64,000 bases of DNA from CBDDKU01 sp965230375 (GTDB taxonomy: Bacteria; Bacteroidota; Bacteroidia; Flavobacteriales_D; Cryomorphaceae): positions 1 to 64,000 of the forward strand of contig CBDDKU010000026.1 in NCBI GenBank assembly GCA_965230375.1, read 5' to 3'. Shown here one piece after another: positions 37,152-46,723 of the stretch. Position 1 is the stretch's first letter. Each line of letters opens with the position of its first letter. The notes under the pieces were generated by a model, which was not told the DNA's origin, ran no database searches, and worked only from the letters and a program-made list of their open reading frames with translations. A program made the translations under genes and the position numbers.

Positions 37152-40022
37152 ATGCCACTAAGAAATTTTCCAGAAAGACACATTGGCCCTCGTGAGAAAG
37201 ACGCAAACGAGATGTTGAAAACAATCGGCCTAAACTCTATCGATGAGCTAATTGACAAGACCATTCCGGAGCAGATCAGGCTGAAGCGGAAGCTTGAAAT
37301 GCACGGCTCTAGAAGTGAGCATTGGTACTTGAGAGAGCTGGAAAAGCTGGCGTTTAAAAACAAAGTGAACCGAACTTACATCGGAATGGGTTATTACAAT
37401 ACCATTGTTCCTCCAGTCATACAAAGAAACATCCTAGAAAACCCGGGGTGGTATACAGCCTACACTCCTTACCAAAGTGAAATTTCACAAGGAAGACTGG
37501 AAGCACTTGTCAATTTCCAAACGATGGTAATGGATTTGACTAAAATGGAAATCGCAAATGCGTCTTTGCTGGATGAAGCTACGGCTGCGGCAGAATGCAT
37601 GTCGATGTTTTTTGCCATGAGAAAGCGAGATGCCGTAAAACGCGGAGCGAATAAATTCTTCGTTTCTAAGCAGTGTTTTCCACAAACTATAGAAGTGCTT
37701 AAGACAAGAGCTGTTCCAATGGGAATCGAATTGATCATAGGTGATCACAATAACTTTGTATTCAATGATCAGGTATTTGGTAGTCTTCTTCAATATCCTG
37801 ACAATACAGGAAGCGCAGAAGATATGCGCTCGTTTGTAAACGAAGCACATGAAAACGGAACTTATGTTGGAGTCGCAGCCGACTTGATGTCGCTGACCTT
37901 ATTGACCCCTCCGGGTGAATGGGGTGCTGACGTGGTGGTAGGGACTACCCAGCGTTTTGGCGTACCTATGGGGTTTGGTGGTCCACACGCCGCATTTTTT
38001 GCTACAAGAGAAGCGTTTAAGCGAAATATTCCCGGTCGAATTGTAGGTGTTTCAACAGACTCTCACGGAAAGCCGGCATACAGACTTGCGTTACAAACTC
38101 GTGAGCAGCACATTAAGAGAGATAAAGCAACATCGAACATTTGTACGGCGCAAGCACTGCTAGCCATAATGGCTTCGATGTATGCCGTTTATCACGGGCC
38201 AAAAGGACTTAAAGAAATCGGTGAATTCATACACGAACGCACCTACACGCTGGCAGGCATTCTCAAGCAACTCGGATACACGATTGTAAATGATGTTTAT
38301 TTCGACACACTATTGATAGAGTTGCCAGAGCGTGTGACTAAAGTAGGTATAGAAGAAGCGGCGGCTGAAAAGGAAATGAATCTGAGATACTTCACTTCAA
38401 ATCACGTGGGTATTAGCTTGGATGAGACAATTAGCCGTCAGGATTTCCAGGACATCGTGGATGTTTTTGCTGCTCAGGTAGATATTGAGCCTATTTTAGA
38501 TGGTAACCACAAGACTCCAATAAAGGGCGTTTTTGAACGCACGTCGAAGTATTTGACGCACCCTATTTTCAGCTCATTCCACAGTGAAACTGAAATGATG
38601 CGTTATATCAAGCGTCTTGAAAACAAAGATCTTTCATTGACACATAGCATGATCTCTCTCGGATCTTGCACTATGAAGCTCAACGCTGCCAGCGAACTTA
38701 TGCCGATCACTTGGCCCGAGTGGGCAAACATTCACCCATTTGCCCCGCAAGACCAGACTGCTGGTTATCGCGAAATGTTTGAAGAGTTGAAGCATATGCT
38801 CTGCGAAGTAACTGGTTTTGCAGGTGTATCACTTCAACCAAACAGTGGTGCGCAAGGCGAATACGCCGGTTTGATGGTCATTCGAAACTATCACATAAGC
38901 CGCGGTGAAGGGCATAGAAACATCGCTTTGATTCCAAGCAGCGCTCACGGGACCAACCCTGCGAGTGCCGTAATGGCTGGAATGAAAGTGGTAGTTGTAA
39001 AGTGCGACGAGAAAGGAAATATTGATGTGGCTGATCTAAGAGAAAAAGCTGAAGCCAACGCCGAAAACTTATCGGCTCTGATGATCACCTACCCTTCTAC
39101 ACACGGAGTATACGAGGAGTCGGTGATGGAAATCACTCAGATCGTTCACGACAATGGTGGCCAGGTGTATATGGACGGTGCTAATATGAACGCTCAGGTG
39201 GGATTAACTAGCCCTGGATTGATTGGTGCAGATGTTTGTCACCTCAATCTTCATAAGACATTTGCTATTCCACACGGTGGTGGTGGTCCTGGGATGGGAC
39301 CAATTGGTGTTGCTGAGCACTTAGTACCATTCCTTCCAGGACACAGCATTGTGGAAACAGGAGGAATGGGTCACACTAGTGCTGTTTCTGCTGCACCTTG
39401 GGGTAGTGCTTTGATACTTCTTATTTCTTACGGCTATATCAAAATGCTCGGAAATGATGGTATAACAGATGCCACGAGATTCGCTATTCTCAATGCCAAC
39501 TACATTAAAAAGAAACTTGAAGGAGAATACAGCATCCTTTACTCTGGAAAGCACGGTACAGTGGCGCACGAAATGATTCTTGACTGCAGACCCTTTAAAA
39601 AAGATGGCATCGAGATAATGGATATCGCCAAACGTCTAATAGACTATGGATTCCACGCACCAACCGTATCATTCCCAGTACCAGGCACCATGATGGTGGA
39701 GCCAACCGAAAGTGAGTCTAAAGAAGAGTTGGATCGTTTCTGCGAAGCTATGCTCCAAATCAGACAAGAGATAAAAGAGGTAGCTCAAGAGATTTACCCT
39801 AAGAATGACAATGTATTGGTGAATGCTCCACACACCGCGCTTGAAGTTACTGGTGACGAATGGAAACACAGTTATGCACGTCAAAAGGCGGCATATCCGC
39901 TCCCATACCTTGCTCAGGCAAAGTTCTGGTCATCGGTAGGTAGAGTTGATAATGCCTACGGTGATAGGAACCTGTTGTGTTCTTGCCCGCCTATGGATTC
40001 ATATGAAGCAGTAGTGTCATAG
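37152..40022 (+). CDS. gcvP: glycine dehydrogenase (decarboxylating), P protein of the glycine cleavage system
   Basis: This 956-residue protein is the fused full-length GcvP, homodimeric type. The PLP lysine is K702 in HLNLHKTFAIPHGGGGPG. The N-terminal half has RHIGPREKD near 8-16 and TPYQSEISQGRLEALVNFQT; the C-terminal half ends with RVDNAYGDRNLLCSCPP. It decarboxylates glycine and passes the aminomethyl group to the H protein. GcvH and GcvT are not in the window; lpdA at 9761 could supply the L protein. A TATATTTG promoter element lies at 37109-37116. Confidence 0.97.
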   Translation: MPLRNFPERHIGPREKDANEMLKTIGLNSIDELIDKTIPEQIRLKRKLEMHGSRSEHWYLRELEKLAFKNKVNRTYIGMGYYNTIVPPVIQRNILENPGWYTAYTPYQSEISQGRLEALVNFQTMVMDLTKMEIANASLLDEATAAAECMSMFFAMRKRDAVKRGANKFFVSKQCFPQTIEVLKTRAVPMGIELIIGDHNNFVFNDQVFGSLLQYPDNTGSAEDMRSFVNEAHENGTYVGVAADLMSLTLLTPPGEWGADVVVGTTQRFGVPMGFGGPHAAFFATREAFKRNIPGRIVGVSTDSHGKPAYRLALQTREQHIKRDKATSNICTAQALLAIMASMYAVYHGPKGLKEIGEFIHERTYTLAGILKQLGYTIVNDVYFDTLLIELPERVTKVGIEEAAAEKEMNLRYFTSNHVGISLDETISRQDFQDIVDVFAAQVDIEPILDGNHKTPIKGVFERTSKYLTHPIFSSFHSETEMMRYIKRLENKDLSLTHSMISLGSCTMKLNAASELMPITWPEWANIHPFAPQDQTAGYREMFEELKHMLCEVTGFAGVSLQPNSGAQGEYAGLMVIRNYHISRGEGHRNIALIPSSAHGTNPASAVMAGMKVVVVKCDEKGNIDVADLREKAEANAENLSALMITYPSTHGVYEESVMEITQIVHDNGGQVYMDGANMNAQVGLTSPGLIGADVCHLNLHKTFAIPHGGGGPGMGPIGVAEHLVPFLPGHSIVETGGMGHTSAVSAAPWGSALILLISYGYIKMLGNDGITDATRFAILNANYIKKKLEGEYSILYSGKHGTVAHEMILDCRPFKKDGIEIMDIAKRLIDYGFHAPTVSFPVPGTMMVEPTESESKEELDRFCEAMLQIRQEIKEVAQEIYPKNDNVLVNAPHTALEVTGDEWKHSYARQKAAYPLPYLAQAKFWSSVGRVDNAYGDRNLLCSCPPMDSYEAVVS

Positions 40023-40073
40023 AGCTATATGGTCATTTGTATGAGTTAAAACTCCAAGAGAATTCATTTTCTA

Positions 40074-40106
40074 TTGGGTTCTAGCTTTAAGCTTTCGTTA
40101 TATTTG
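40074..40106 (+). promoter_or_regulatory. probable promoter of T9SS paralog 1
   Basis: TATATTTG at 40099-40106 has a TTG at 40074-40076, 22 bases upstream. An A-rich leader with AAACTAAA lies between it and the ATG at 40133. Confidence 0.58.
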
Positions 40107-40132
40107 AGCGTCTAAAAATTAAACTAAAGCTT

Positions 40133-42034
40133 ATGAAAAGAACATTTTACCTATTAGTTGGTGGTTTGTTAACTTCTTCTCTAACGTTTGGGCAAATCGC
40201 CAAAACACAAGATATTGAAAAGAGAGGGGTTGATCGAACTACTGCAAGAACAACCGTTTCTACTGCAAAAGATTTTAACAATCCGGTTTGGGAAGACGAT
40301 TTTTCTGACCCATCTGTTTGGACAATCGATAACAATGCTGGGAACGAAGATGACTGGGTGATCGGAACAGGCGTTCCATCAGGACCTTTTGCCATCGCAG
40401 GGATTGCATCCACGACAGCAGAAAACGGATTCGCACTTTTTGACTCAGATGCACTATGTAGTGGAAACCAAGATGCGTGGATTAGAAACACTGATCCAAT
40501 TGATCTCTCAGAAGAAGATCTGATTGCAATCCAGATGGAAACATATTACCGTCAATACCAGGGTACTTGTTACATCGAAACATCTGTTGACGGTGAAAAC
40601 TGGGGTAATTCTGTTGAAATACTGAATGTTGGTGTAAACAACTCTACAGACAACCCAACACTTTTCACTTTAACTCTTGATGGAATTGCAGGTAGTTCAA
40701 CTGCCTACATTCGTTTCCGTTATGAAGGTGGATGTGACTATGCTTGGATGATCGATGATGTGAAGTTGGCTGCTCCACCGGCAAACGACTTGGCTCTTCA
40801 AGGAGCGTACTATGACGAGTACGTAACATTCCTAGAATTGGAAGAATTCTTAGATACTGATTACTTACAGCACCTTGAGTACTCTCAGTACAAGGCGAAC
40901 CAAGTAAGACCATTGACTTTTATCGCTGATATTGAAAACACGGGTGTGAACGAGCAAACTGGTGTAATCGTAACGGCGACTGTAACTACACCTGAAGGAA
41001 CTGAGTCTTATGATTCGGACCCTGCATCTATTGCCGCTGGTGAGCGCGTTTACGTATCTATTCCAGATGTTATGCTAGATGCATTCGATGGTGGTGAAGG
41101 AGCAGTAGGTGACTACAGCGTAGAAATTTCAATCACTCAAGATCAGGATGATGAAATTCCAGACAACAACTTGCCTATCACAAAAACATTCAGCGTAAAT
41201 GAAGAGTTCATGGCGTCTGACCTCGGCACAGACTGGACAACTTATTACCCAACACTTGGGGAGAATGCCATCTGGGCAAGCCGTGTAATGTTCGAGAACG
41301 AAGATCAAGTGAATGCGATCCAATTTGGAATCTTGAATACAGATGATGCTCCATCTTCACCAGGTGATGTTTGTTATTTGAACATGCGCCGCGGATCTGT
41401 TCTAGAAGATGAAAGCGAAGACAATGAAATGTTCAGATACTTCGGTGAAGAAGAAGTTGAGTACGTTCTTTCTGAAGCAGATTTCACAACGAGCGAAGTG
41501 ACTCAATGGATTACAATGATCATCGATGATGAAGGAGTTGATGTTGAGCCAGGAGTTGTATACCAGGCTGAGCTTGAAATTCCAGCATTGGGAGAGAGCT
41601 ACCTTTGGATTCCTTTCTCAAACGCTCAATCTGAATACACAGGACTACTTTTCGACTACTACGAGCAGTCAGGTGGACCACAAGGATGGTGGACATTGGG
41701 TCAGAACAACCCACACCTTCGTCTTGGATTCAGCAACTCTGTTGGGACGAATGATCTAAGCGATAATCTTACTTTCAGAATGGACCAGAACTTCCCGAAC
41801 CCAACAAACGGGACAACTTCAATTAAGTGGGAGCTTCTCGAAGCTGCTGACAACGTAAACTTCTTTATTTCTGATGTAACAGGAAAAATTGTTTACCAAA
41901 GAAATCTAGGAAGTCGTCCAGCAGGTGTTCAAGAATTGATGGAATTGAATCTTGACTTACCCGCAGGGAACTACCAGTACGCATTGCAAATTGGTAACCA
42001 GCGCCTTGTAAGAAAAATGGTGGTAACAAAATAA
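40133..42034 (+). CDS. T9SS cargo protein, tandem paralog 1 (MAM-like N-terminal region)
   Basis: This 633-residue secreted protein has a signal peptide (residues 1-21, ending LTFGQ). Residues about 50-220 look like a MAM/jelly-roll domain (WEDDFSDPSVWTID, then YIRFRYEGGCDYAWMIDDVKL). A middle domain at about 225-540 is shared with the next two genes; it includes MFRYFGEEEVEYVLSEADF and SGGPQGWWTLGQNNPHLR. The last 80 residues are a type A sorting domain, MDQNFPNPTNGTTSIKWEL to VRKMVVTK. It should be exported through the T9SS and attached or released at the surface. Codons are strongly biased, suggesting high expression. The function is unknown; an adhesin or matrix role is possible. Confidence 0.86.
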   Translation: MKRTFYLLVGGLLTSSLTFGQIAKTQDIEKRGVDRTTARTTVSTAKDFNNPVWEDDFSDPSVWTIDNNAGNEDDWVIGTGVPSGPFAIAGIASTTAENGFALFDSDALCSGNQDAWIRNTDPIDLSEEDLIAIQMETYYRQYQGTCYIETSVDGENWGNSVEILNVGVNNSTDNPTLFTLTLDGIAGSSTAYIRFRYEGGCDYAWMIDDVKLAAPPANDLALQGAYYDEYVTFLELEEFLDTDYLQHLEYSQYKANQVRPLTFIADIENTGVNEQTGVIVTATVTTPEGTESYDSDPASIAAGERVYVSIPDVMLDAFDGGEGAVGDYSVEISITQDQDDEIPDNNLPITKTFSVNEEFMASDLGTDWTTYYPTLGENAIWASRVMFENEDQVNAIQFGILNTDDAPSSPGDVCYLNMRRGSVLEDESEDNEMFRYFGEEEVEYVLSEADFTTSEVTQWITMIIDDEGVDVEPGVVYQAELEIPALGESYLWIPFSNAQSEYTGLLFDYYEQSGGPQGWWTLGQNNPHLRLGFSNSVGTNDLSDNLTFRMDQNFPNPTNGTTSIKWELLEAADNVNFFISDVTGKIVYQRNLGSRPAGVQELMELNLDLPAGNYQYALQIGNQRLVRKMVVTK

Positions 42035-42063
42035 GTGACCACATTCAGAATAAAATGATAAGA

Positions 42064-42090
42064 AACCTCGCTTCGGCGAGGTTTTTTCAT
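42064..42090 (+). terminator. terminator after T9SS paralog 1
   Basis: AACCTCGC and GCGAGGTT form an 8-bp stem around a TTCG tetraloop, then a T-rich tail. It lies 30 bases after the stop codon. The tetraloop makes it unusually stable. Confidence 0.88.
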
Positions 42091-42188
42091 TTTAGGTCAT
42101 AAAGAATGCGTGAAATTCATTCAATTATGATGGTTGATTTGATTGGAGAATCCCTACATTTAGGCTTCTTAAAACTAAATTAAACCAT

Positions 42189-44333
42189 ATGAAAAGACTG
42201 TACACTATCGGTATGGCCCTAGCTATTGGTGCGTTTTCAACGCAATCATTTGCTCAGGTTCAACAACTCGATGCGGAACTGACTCATCCGCTTACATCTA
42301 TTAAAAAAGACAAAGTAAAAACCAACACAGCGACTGCTAAAGGAACTGATGAAACTGTCATTTATTGGCAAGAAGACTTTAGCAATGGCCTTGATGGTAT
42401 GGGTTCAAATGGTGCTTGGGACACAGAAGAAGATCAAGGAGATCTTTGGTTTATCACTTACCCAATCGGTTCTGCTGAACCTGAAGCATACGACCCTGCT
42501 GCAGCTCTAGTTGGTGCTAGCGACGCTTACGGCACAAATATTCCAAACTACTTTGGAGATCGTGATGTAGTAAGTTCACCAACTCGCGACAATGGTGTTG
42601 TGATGCTTGATGGAGACCGTTGGAACTCTACTTCAACTGAAGAGGCTCCTGATGGGACACTTACGCAAAACCCATTTTTGGCGTCTTTAGTTTCACCATC
42701 TATGGATCTTACGGGTGTAGAGAATGCCCTACTTACTTTTTATCACTACTCAAGAGTTTGTTGTAGTGGTTACGCCCTTTCAACAGACATCTCTGTTGAT
42801 GGTGGAGACACTTGGATCCCTTACGATGTTTTCACACCTTACGGTGATGGAAACGACGATGTAGATATCCAGGTAAGCTTGAATATTTCTGAAGTACTTC
42901 AAGGTGCTTCTGACCTTTCTGATTGTCGTATTCGTTTCTTCTGGAACGGATCTCAGTCACACTACTTCTGGAGTATTGATGACATCCAAATCACATCTCT
43001 ACCTGACAACGACATGGTTGCTGGAGAGACTTGGTACAACAACTACTTCGATCTAATCGACGATTTCGAATTGGCAGAGAATGCTCTTCCTGCAGTAGAT
43101 TACTACCGTGAGTTCGAATACTTGAACACACCAGACTACTTCACTCGTCCATTCGACTTCGCTATGGAAGTGACTAACGCTGGTTCTCAGACTCAGACTG
43201 ATGTTCAATTGAATGTAACTGTTACTAGCCCAAGTGGAGTAGTTTACAATGTATCTAGCCCAGGTGTTTCTATCGAAACAACTGTTACAGACACATTGAT
43301 GATCGAGAATATCACGTATGCTGATATCCTCAATGGAGATCCAATTGAAGAAGGTGAGTACTTGATCGAGTACAATGTATCGCAAGCAGAAGAAGACGAA
43401 AGACCGGATGACAACACTGGTACAACAAGAGCTACAAACGTTTCAATGGAAAACGGTGAAGTACCAGCTTACTTCAGAAATGATGGAAACAACTACGAAG
43501 GTGCCTACACCACACTTGGACAAGATGTAATTTGGGGTACACCTTATGTGTTTACTTCTACTGATGAAGACAAATTCATCACTCACGTAGAGGCTGTTTT
43601 CTTGTTTAGCGAAGGCTTTGCAGAAACGATTGCAGGTGAAATCATTTACTTCAACGTTCGTGAAGGATCAGTTCTAGAAGAAGACGACACAGACCCTGAA
43701 ACAATCACTTCTGTATTCTTTGATTCTGACAATGCACTTACTTATGAAGATGGTGATTTGGAGTACACGATTGAAGAATCAGACATTTGGAATTCTGATG
43801 ATGGGTTCCCATTTGTTTGGGTTTCTTTTGAACTTCCAGAGCCTATTATGATTGAAGAGAACAAAATCTACCAAGCAGAGTACCGTGTACCAGCTGCAGG
43901 TGGTGGAATTGTTTTCCCTCCTGTAACAGGTCCACAAGAGAAGTACGCTTCTGTACTTTACGACTTTGCTGATGGAGCATGGTTCTTCTTAGGAACAAAT
44001 GCAATGCCACTTCGATTCAGAACTATGGGTGCAGATCCTGATGGAGTTGAAGATTTTGCAACCGTTCAAGATGGAATCACTTTGATGCAAAACTTCCCTA
44101 ACCCGTTCAATTCTTCTACTCGTATCCAGTACATGCTAGATGACGCTACTACAGCGAACTTCGAAGTACGTGATATCACAGGTAAAGTTGTTTACACTGA
44201 AAACCTTGGAACTGTTGCTCCAGGTGTTGTAAACTTCATTGAGCTTAACAAAGGCTCACTTACAGCTGGTGTATACACTTACAGCATCGTTACTCCTGAT
44301 TACGTAGTAACTAGAAAGTTGACTGTCGAGTAA
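42189..44333 (+). CDS. T9SS cargo protein, tandem paralog 2
   Basis: This 714-residue exported protein has a signal peptide (residues 1-22, ending SFAQ). Its N-terminal jelly-roll-like region (about 55-270) starts YWQEDFSNGLDGMGSNGAW and contains a CC pair, YHYSRVCCSGYAL. A CARDB-like segment follows (NTPDYFTRPFDFAMEVTNAGS). The shared middle domain ends KYASVLYDFADGAW. The type A sorting domain begins LMQNFPNPFNSSTRI and ends TRKLTVE. It is closest to the third paralog. Codons for Tyr, Phe and Asn end mostly in C, a sign of high expression. It has its own terminator and leader, so it may be its own unit. Function unknown. Confidence 0.86.
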   Translation: MKRLYTIGMALAIGAFSTQSFAQVQQLDAELTHPLTSIKKDKVKTNTATAKGTDETVIYWQEDFSNGLDGMGSNGAWDTEEDQGDLWFITYPIGSAEPEAYDPAAALVGASDAYGTNIPNYFGDRDVVSSPTRDNGVVMLDGDRWNSTSTEEAPDGTLTQNPFLASLVSPSMDLTGVENALLTFYHYSRVCCSGYALSTDISVDGGDTWIPYDVFTPYGDGNDDVDIQVSLNISEVLQGASDLSDCRIRFFWNGSQSHYFWSIDDIQITSLPDNDMVAGETWYNNYFDLIDDFELAENALPAVDYYREFEYLNTPDYFTRPFDFAMEVTNAGSQTQTDVQLNVTVTSPSGVVYNVSSPGVSIETTVTDTLMIENITYADILNGDPIEEGEYLIEYNVSQAEEDERPDDNTGTTRATNVSMENGEVPAYFRNDGNNYEGAYTTLGQDVIWGTPYVFTSTDEDKFITHVEAVFLFSEGFAETIAGEIIYFNVREGSVLEEDDTDPETITSVFFDSDNALTYEDGDLEYTIEESDIWNSDDGFPFVWVSFELPEPIMIEENKIYQAEYRVPAAGGGIVFPPVTGPQEKYASVLYDFADGAWFFLGTNAMPLRFRTMGADPDGVEDFATVQDGITLMQNFPNPFNSSTRIQYMLDDATTANFEVRDITGKVVYTENLGTVAPGVVNFIELNKGSLTAGVYTYSIVTPDYVVTRKLTVE

Positions 44334-44352
44334 ATCGTAGTCTAAACACATT

Positions 44353-44391
44353 AAAAAGCCTCCTGACTGAATTGTCAGGAGGCTTTTTTTT
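44353..44391 (+). terminator. terminator after T9SS paralog 2
   Basis: A 10-bp stem GCCTCCTGAC / GTCAGGAGGC with a 6-base loop is followed by eight T residues and preceded by A residues. It separates paralogs 2 and 3, so paralog 3 likely has its own promoter. Confidence 0.9.
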
Positions 44392-44581
44392 GTTAAAATA
44401 CTTCAAAAAGCCTGAAAGCAATTCAAAGGTCACCGATTCTAAAAGTCCCTATTTTATTGGATTTAACAATAGATTGTGGCCGAATAGGGAACTAAGGATA
44501 GTAGAAAATGAAACTTTCGCAGGCTTGCGATCTTTTAAAGAATCACTACTTTGACGTCACTAAACTAAACTAAACATTACT

Positions 44582-46669
44582 ATGACTAAGATCTACCTAG
44601 TTGGGTCGTTCTTGGGCGTGGCGTCACTTCTTAGTGCCCAATCTACCGTCCAACACGATGCCCAAGCAGCAAGCCTGCTTTCAAAAAACACAGTAAGAAC
44701 CCACTCTAAATCCACCACCGCCAAAGGAGATGATCCAATTACGGTGTATTGGTCTGAAGATTTTTCAAACGGTTTCGATGGCCAAGGTGATAACGGCGCA
44801 TGGACCGTGAGTGGTGATCAGGGAAACTTGTGGTTTCACGCTTTCCCCCTAGGATCGGCAAATGGATATGATCCAGATGCGCCGCTAACTGGTGATGCCT
44901 ACGCTGTGTATGGCGACACCATCCCTAACTTTTACGCCGGACCTACGATCCCTTCGGAAACACAAGACAATGGATTTATGATGTTGGACGCCGACCGGTA
45001 TAACTCTACAGCTACAATGCCTAGCCAAACTGGTGTTGGTGCTGCTACTTCTAATCCAATCTACGCTGTGCTTGAGTCTCCGGCATTTGACCTTACGGGA
45101 ATTGATTTTGCCTTGCTTTCTTTCCATCAAGATTGGAGATTCTGCTGTAACAATTATGCATGGAACGTGGAATTTTCAGTGGATGATGGTGACACATGGG
45201 TGCCTTACGATGTCTTCGATTTATTTGGAGGAGAGGGAAATGTCCAAATAACTGGCGAAGCTGGGATCAACATCTCCGATGTTTTGCAGGGAGCAACAAG
45301 TTTGACTGATTGTAGAATCAGGTTTATTTGGGACCCAAATCTCGAAGGTGCAATGTCTCAATACTTCCTACAGCTTGATGATGTAGCTATTGTATCTATT
45401 CCAGAAAATGACATTGCTATTGGAGATAATTGGTACAACAGCTATTTTGAGTCACCAGATGAAGAACCGGACGTGGACTATGTAAGTAAATTTGAGTTTT
45501 GGAATCAGCCAAACTACAATACTCGCCCGTTCAACTTTGCCGCTGAAGTCACTAACAATGGAACAAACGTACAAACCGGAGTGCAGCTTGAAGTTACTTT
45601 TCAGCCTCCTGGAGATGTAGAACCACAGATCATTTTATCTGATCCAATTGAACTCGAAAGTGGAGCGAGCGATACCCTGAGAATCTATGATGAAATACCC
45701 ACCGCCTGGATAGATCCGGCTGATGGAGTTTACACCATGGATTTCAGAGTGATTCAAAGTGAAATGGATGCACGACCAAATGACAATATTGGAACGACAA
45801 AGACGACACGCGTATCTTCAGATGCTTCATCGTCAGCTGGGGCTATCATGCAAAATGATAGAAATGCCTTTACAAATTTCTATGCAACGCTAGGACAGGA
45901 TGTAATTTGGGGTAACCGGATGACATTTATCGAGCAGGATCAAGAAACGGTTATCACACACGTTGAGTTCGTTCTTTCAGGAGCGAACGAAGCACCTTCT
46001 TTTCCAGGTGAGCCAGTACATGTAAACGTTCGAACAGGCTCTGTACTGAGCGAAGAAGATGTCGATAATGAGATTTTCAGATATTTTGGCGACGAAGAAG
46101 TTGAATATGTTATCGAAGAAAGTGACCTGACAACCAATAACGAAATATGGATCTCATTGGAGCTTCCTGTTCCCGTTGTCGTAGAAGCAGATAAAATCTA
46201 CCAAGCAGAGATGCAAGTCCCAGCAGCTGGAGACAATGTTGCCATCATCGCACACTCAAACCTACAAGAGCCTGGAGCCGGTGTTCTTTACGAATTTGCC
46301 GACCCTTCAGGTGGCCCTCAAGGATGGTGGACAATTGGTGATGCCGCTCCACTTCTTAGATTCAGACTTACTCAAGCGTTAGATGTAGAGTCAGTAACTT
46401 ACGAGTCGGGGATTAAGCTTATTCAAAACTACCCGAACCCAGTGGTAGACAACACGCTTATTCAGTACCAACTTGATGAGACGAGTCAAGCTTCATTTGA
46501 AGTAATGGATATGACAGGCAAATTGGTTTATCAGAAGGACTTAGGGATGGTGCCTGCTGGGCTAGCAAACCGCTTTGAGTTCAGTGCATCAGATCTTGCA
46601 CCAGGTGTCTACACGTACAGCATCGTGACCGAGAATGACCGTGTAACGAGAAAAATGATGGTCGAATAA
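44582..46669 (+). CDS. T9SS cargo protein, tandem paralog 3
   Basis: This 695-residue protein is a full-length paralog of its left neighbour. It has a signal peptide (about residues 1-20, ending LLSAQ) and the same jelly-roll region (YWSEDFSNGFDGQGDNGAW, with the CC pair as RFCCNNYAWN). The middle domain holds IFRYFGDEEVEYVIEESDL and SGGPQGWWTIGDAAPLLR, nearly the same as paralog 1. The sorting domain is LIQNYPNPVVDNTLI to TRKMMVE. Unlike the other two, its codons are mixed (many GAT, AAT, TTT), which suggests weaker expression or a different history. A C-rich hairpin terminator follows. Function unknown. Confidence 0.86.
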   Translation: MTKIYLVGSFLGVASLLSAQSTVQHDAQAASLLSKNTVRTHSKSTTAKGDDPITVYWSEDFSNGFDGQGDNGAWTVSGDQGNLWFHAFPLGSANGYDPDAPLTGDAYAVYGDTIPNFYAGPTIPSETQDNGFMMLDADRYNSTATMPSQTGVGAATSNPIYAVLESPAFDLTGIDFALLSFHQDWRFCCNNYAWNVEFSVDDGDTWVPYDVFDLFGGEGNVQITGEAGINISDVLQGATSLTDCRIRFIWDPNLEGAMSQYFLQLDDVAIVSIPENDIAIGDNWYNSYFESPDEEPDVDYVSKFEFWNQPNYNTRPFNFAAEVTNNGTNVQTGVQLEVTFQPPGDVEPQIILSDPIELESGASDTLRIYDEIPTAWIDPADGVYTMDFRVIQSEMDARPNDNIGTTKTTRVSSDASSSAGAIMQNDRNAFTNFYATLGQDVIWGNRMTFIEQDQETVITHVEFVLSGANEAPSFPGEPVHVNVRTGSVLSEEDVDNEIFRYFGDEEVEYVIEESDLTTNNEIWISLELPVPVVVEADKIYQAEMQVPAAGDNVAIIAHSNLQEPGAGVLYEFADPSGGPQGWWTIGDAAPLLRFRLTQALDVESVTYESGIKLIQNYPNPVVDNTLIQYQLDETSQASFEVMDMTGKLVYQKDLGMVPAGLANRFEFSASDLAPGVYTYSIVTENDRVTRKMMVE

Positions 46670-46690
46670 TAGAGTTGACAAAAAAACTCT

Positions 46691-46716
46691 AAGCCCCCTG
46701 AAGCAATTTGGGGGGC
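46691..46716. terminator. hairpin terminator between T9SS paralog 3 and mlaF
   Basis: AAGCCCCC pairs with GGGGGCTT around an 11-base loop. The A-rich left flank and T-rich right flank let it work on both strands, for the two converging genes. Confidence 0.8.
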
Positions 46717-46723
46717 TTTTTAT

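Noticed and set aside
44372..44554. Possible 60-codon gene between T9SS paralogs 2 and 3
   Set aside because: It begins inside the strong terminator hairpin and has no plausible family pattern.
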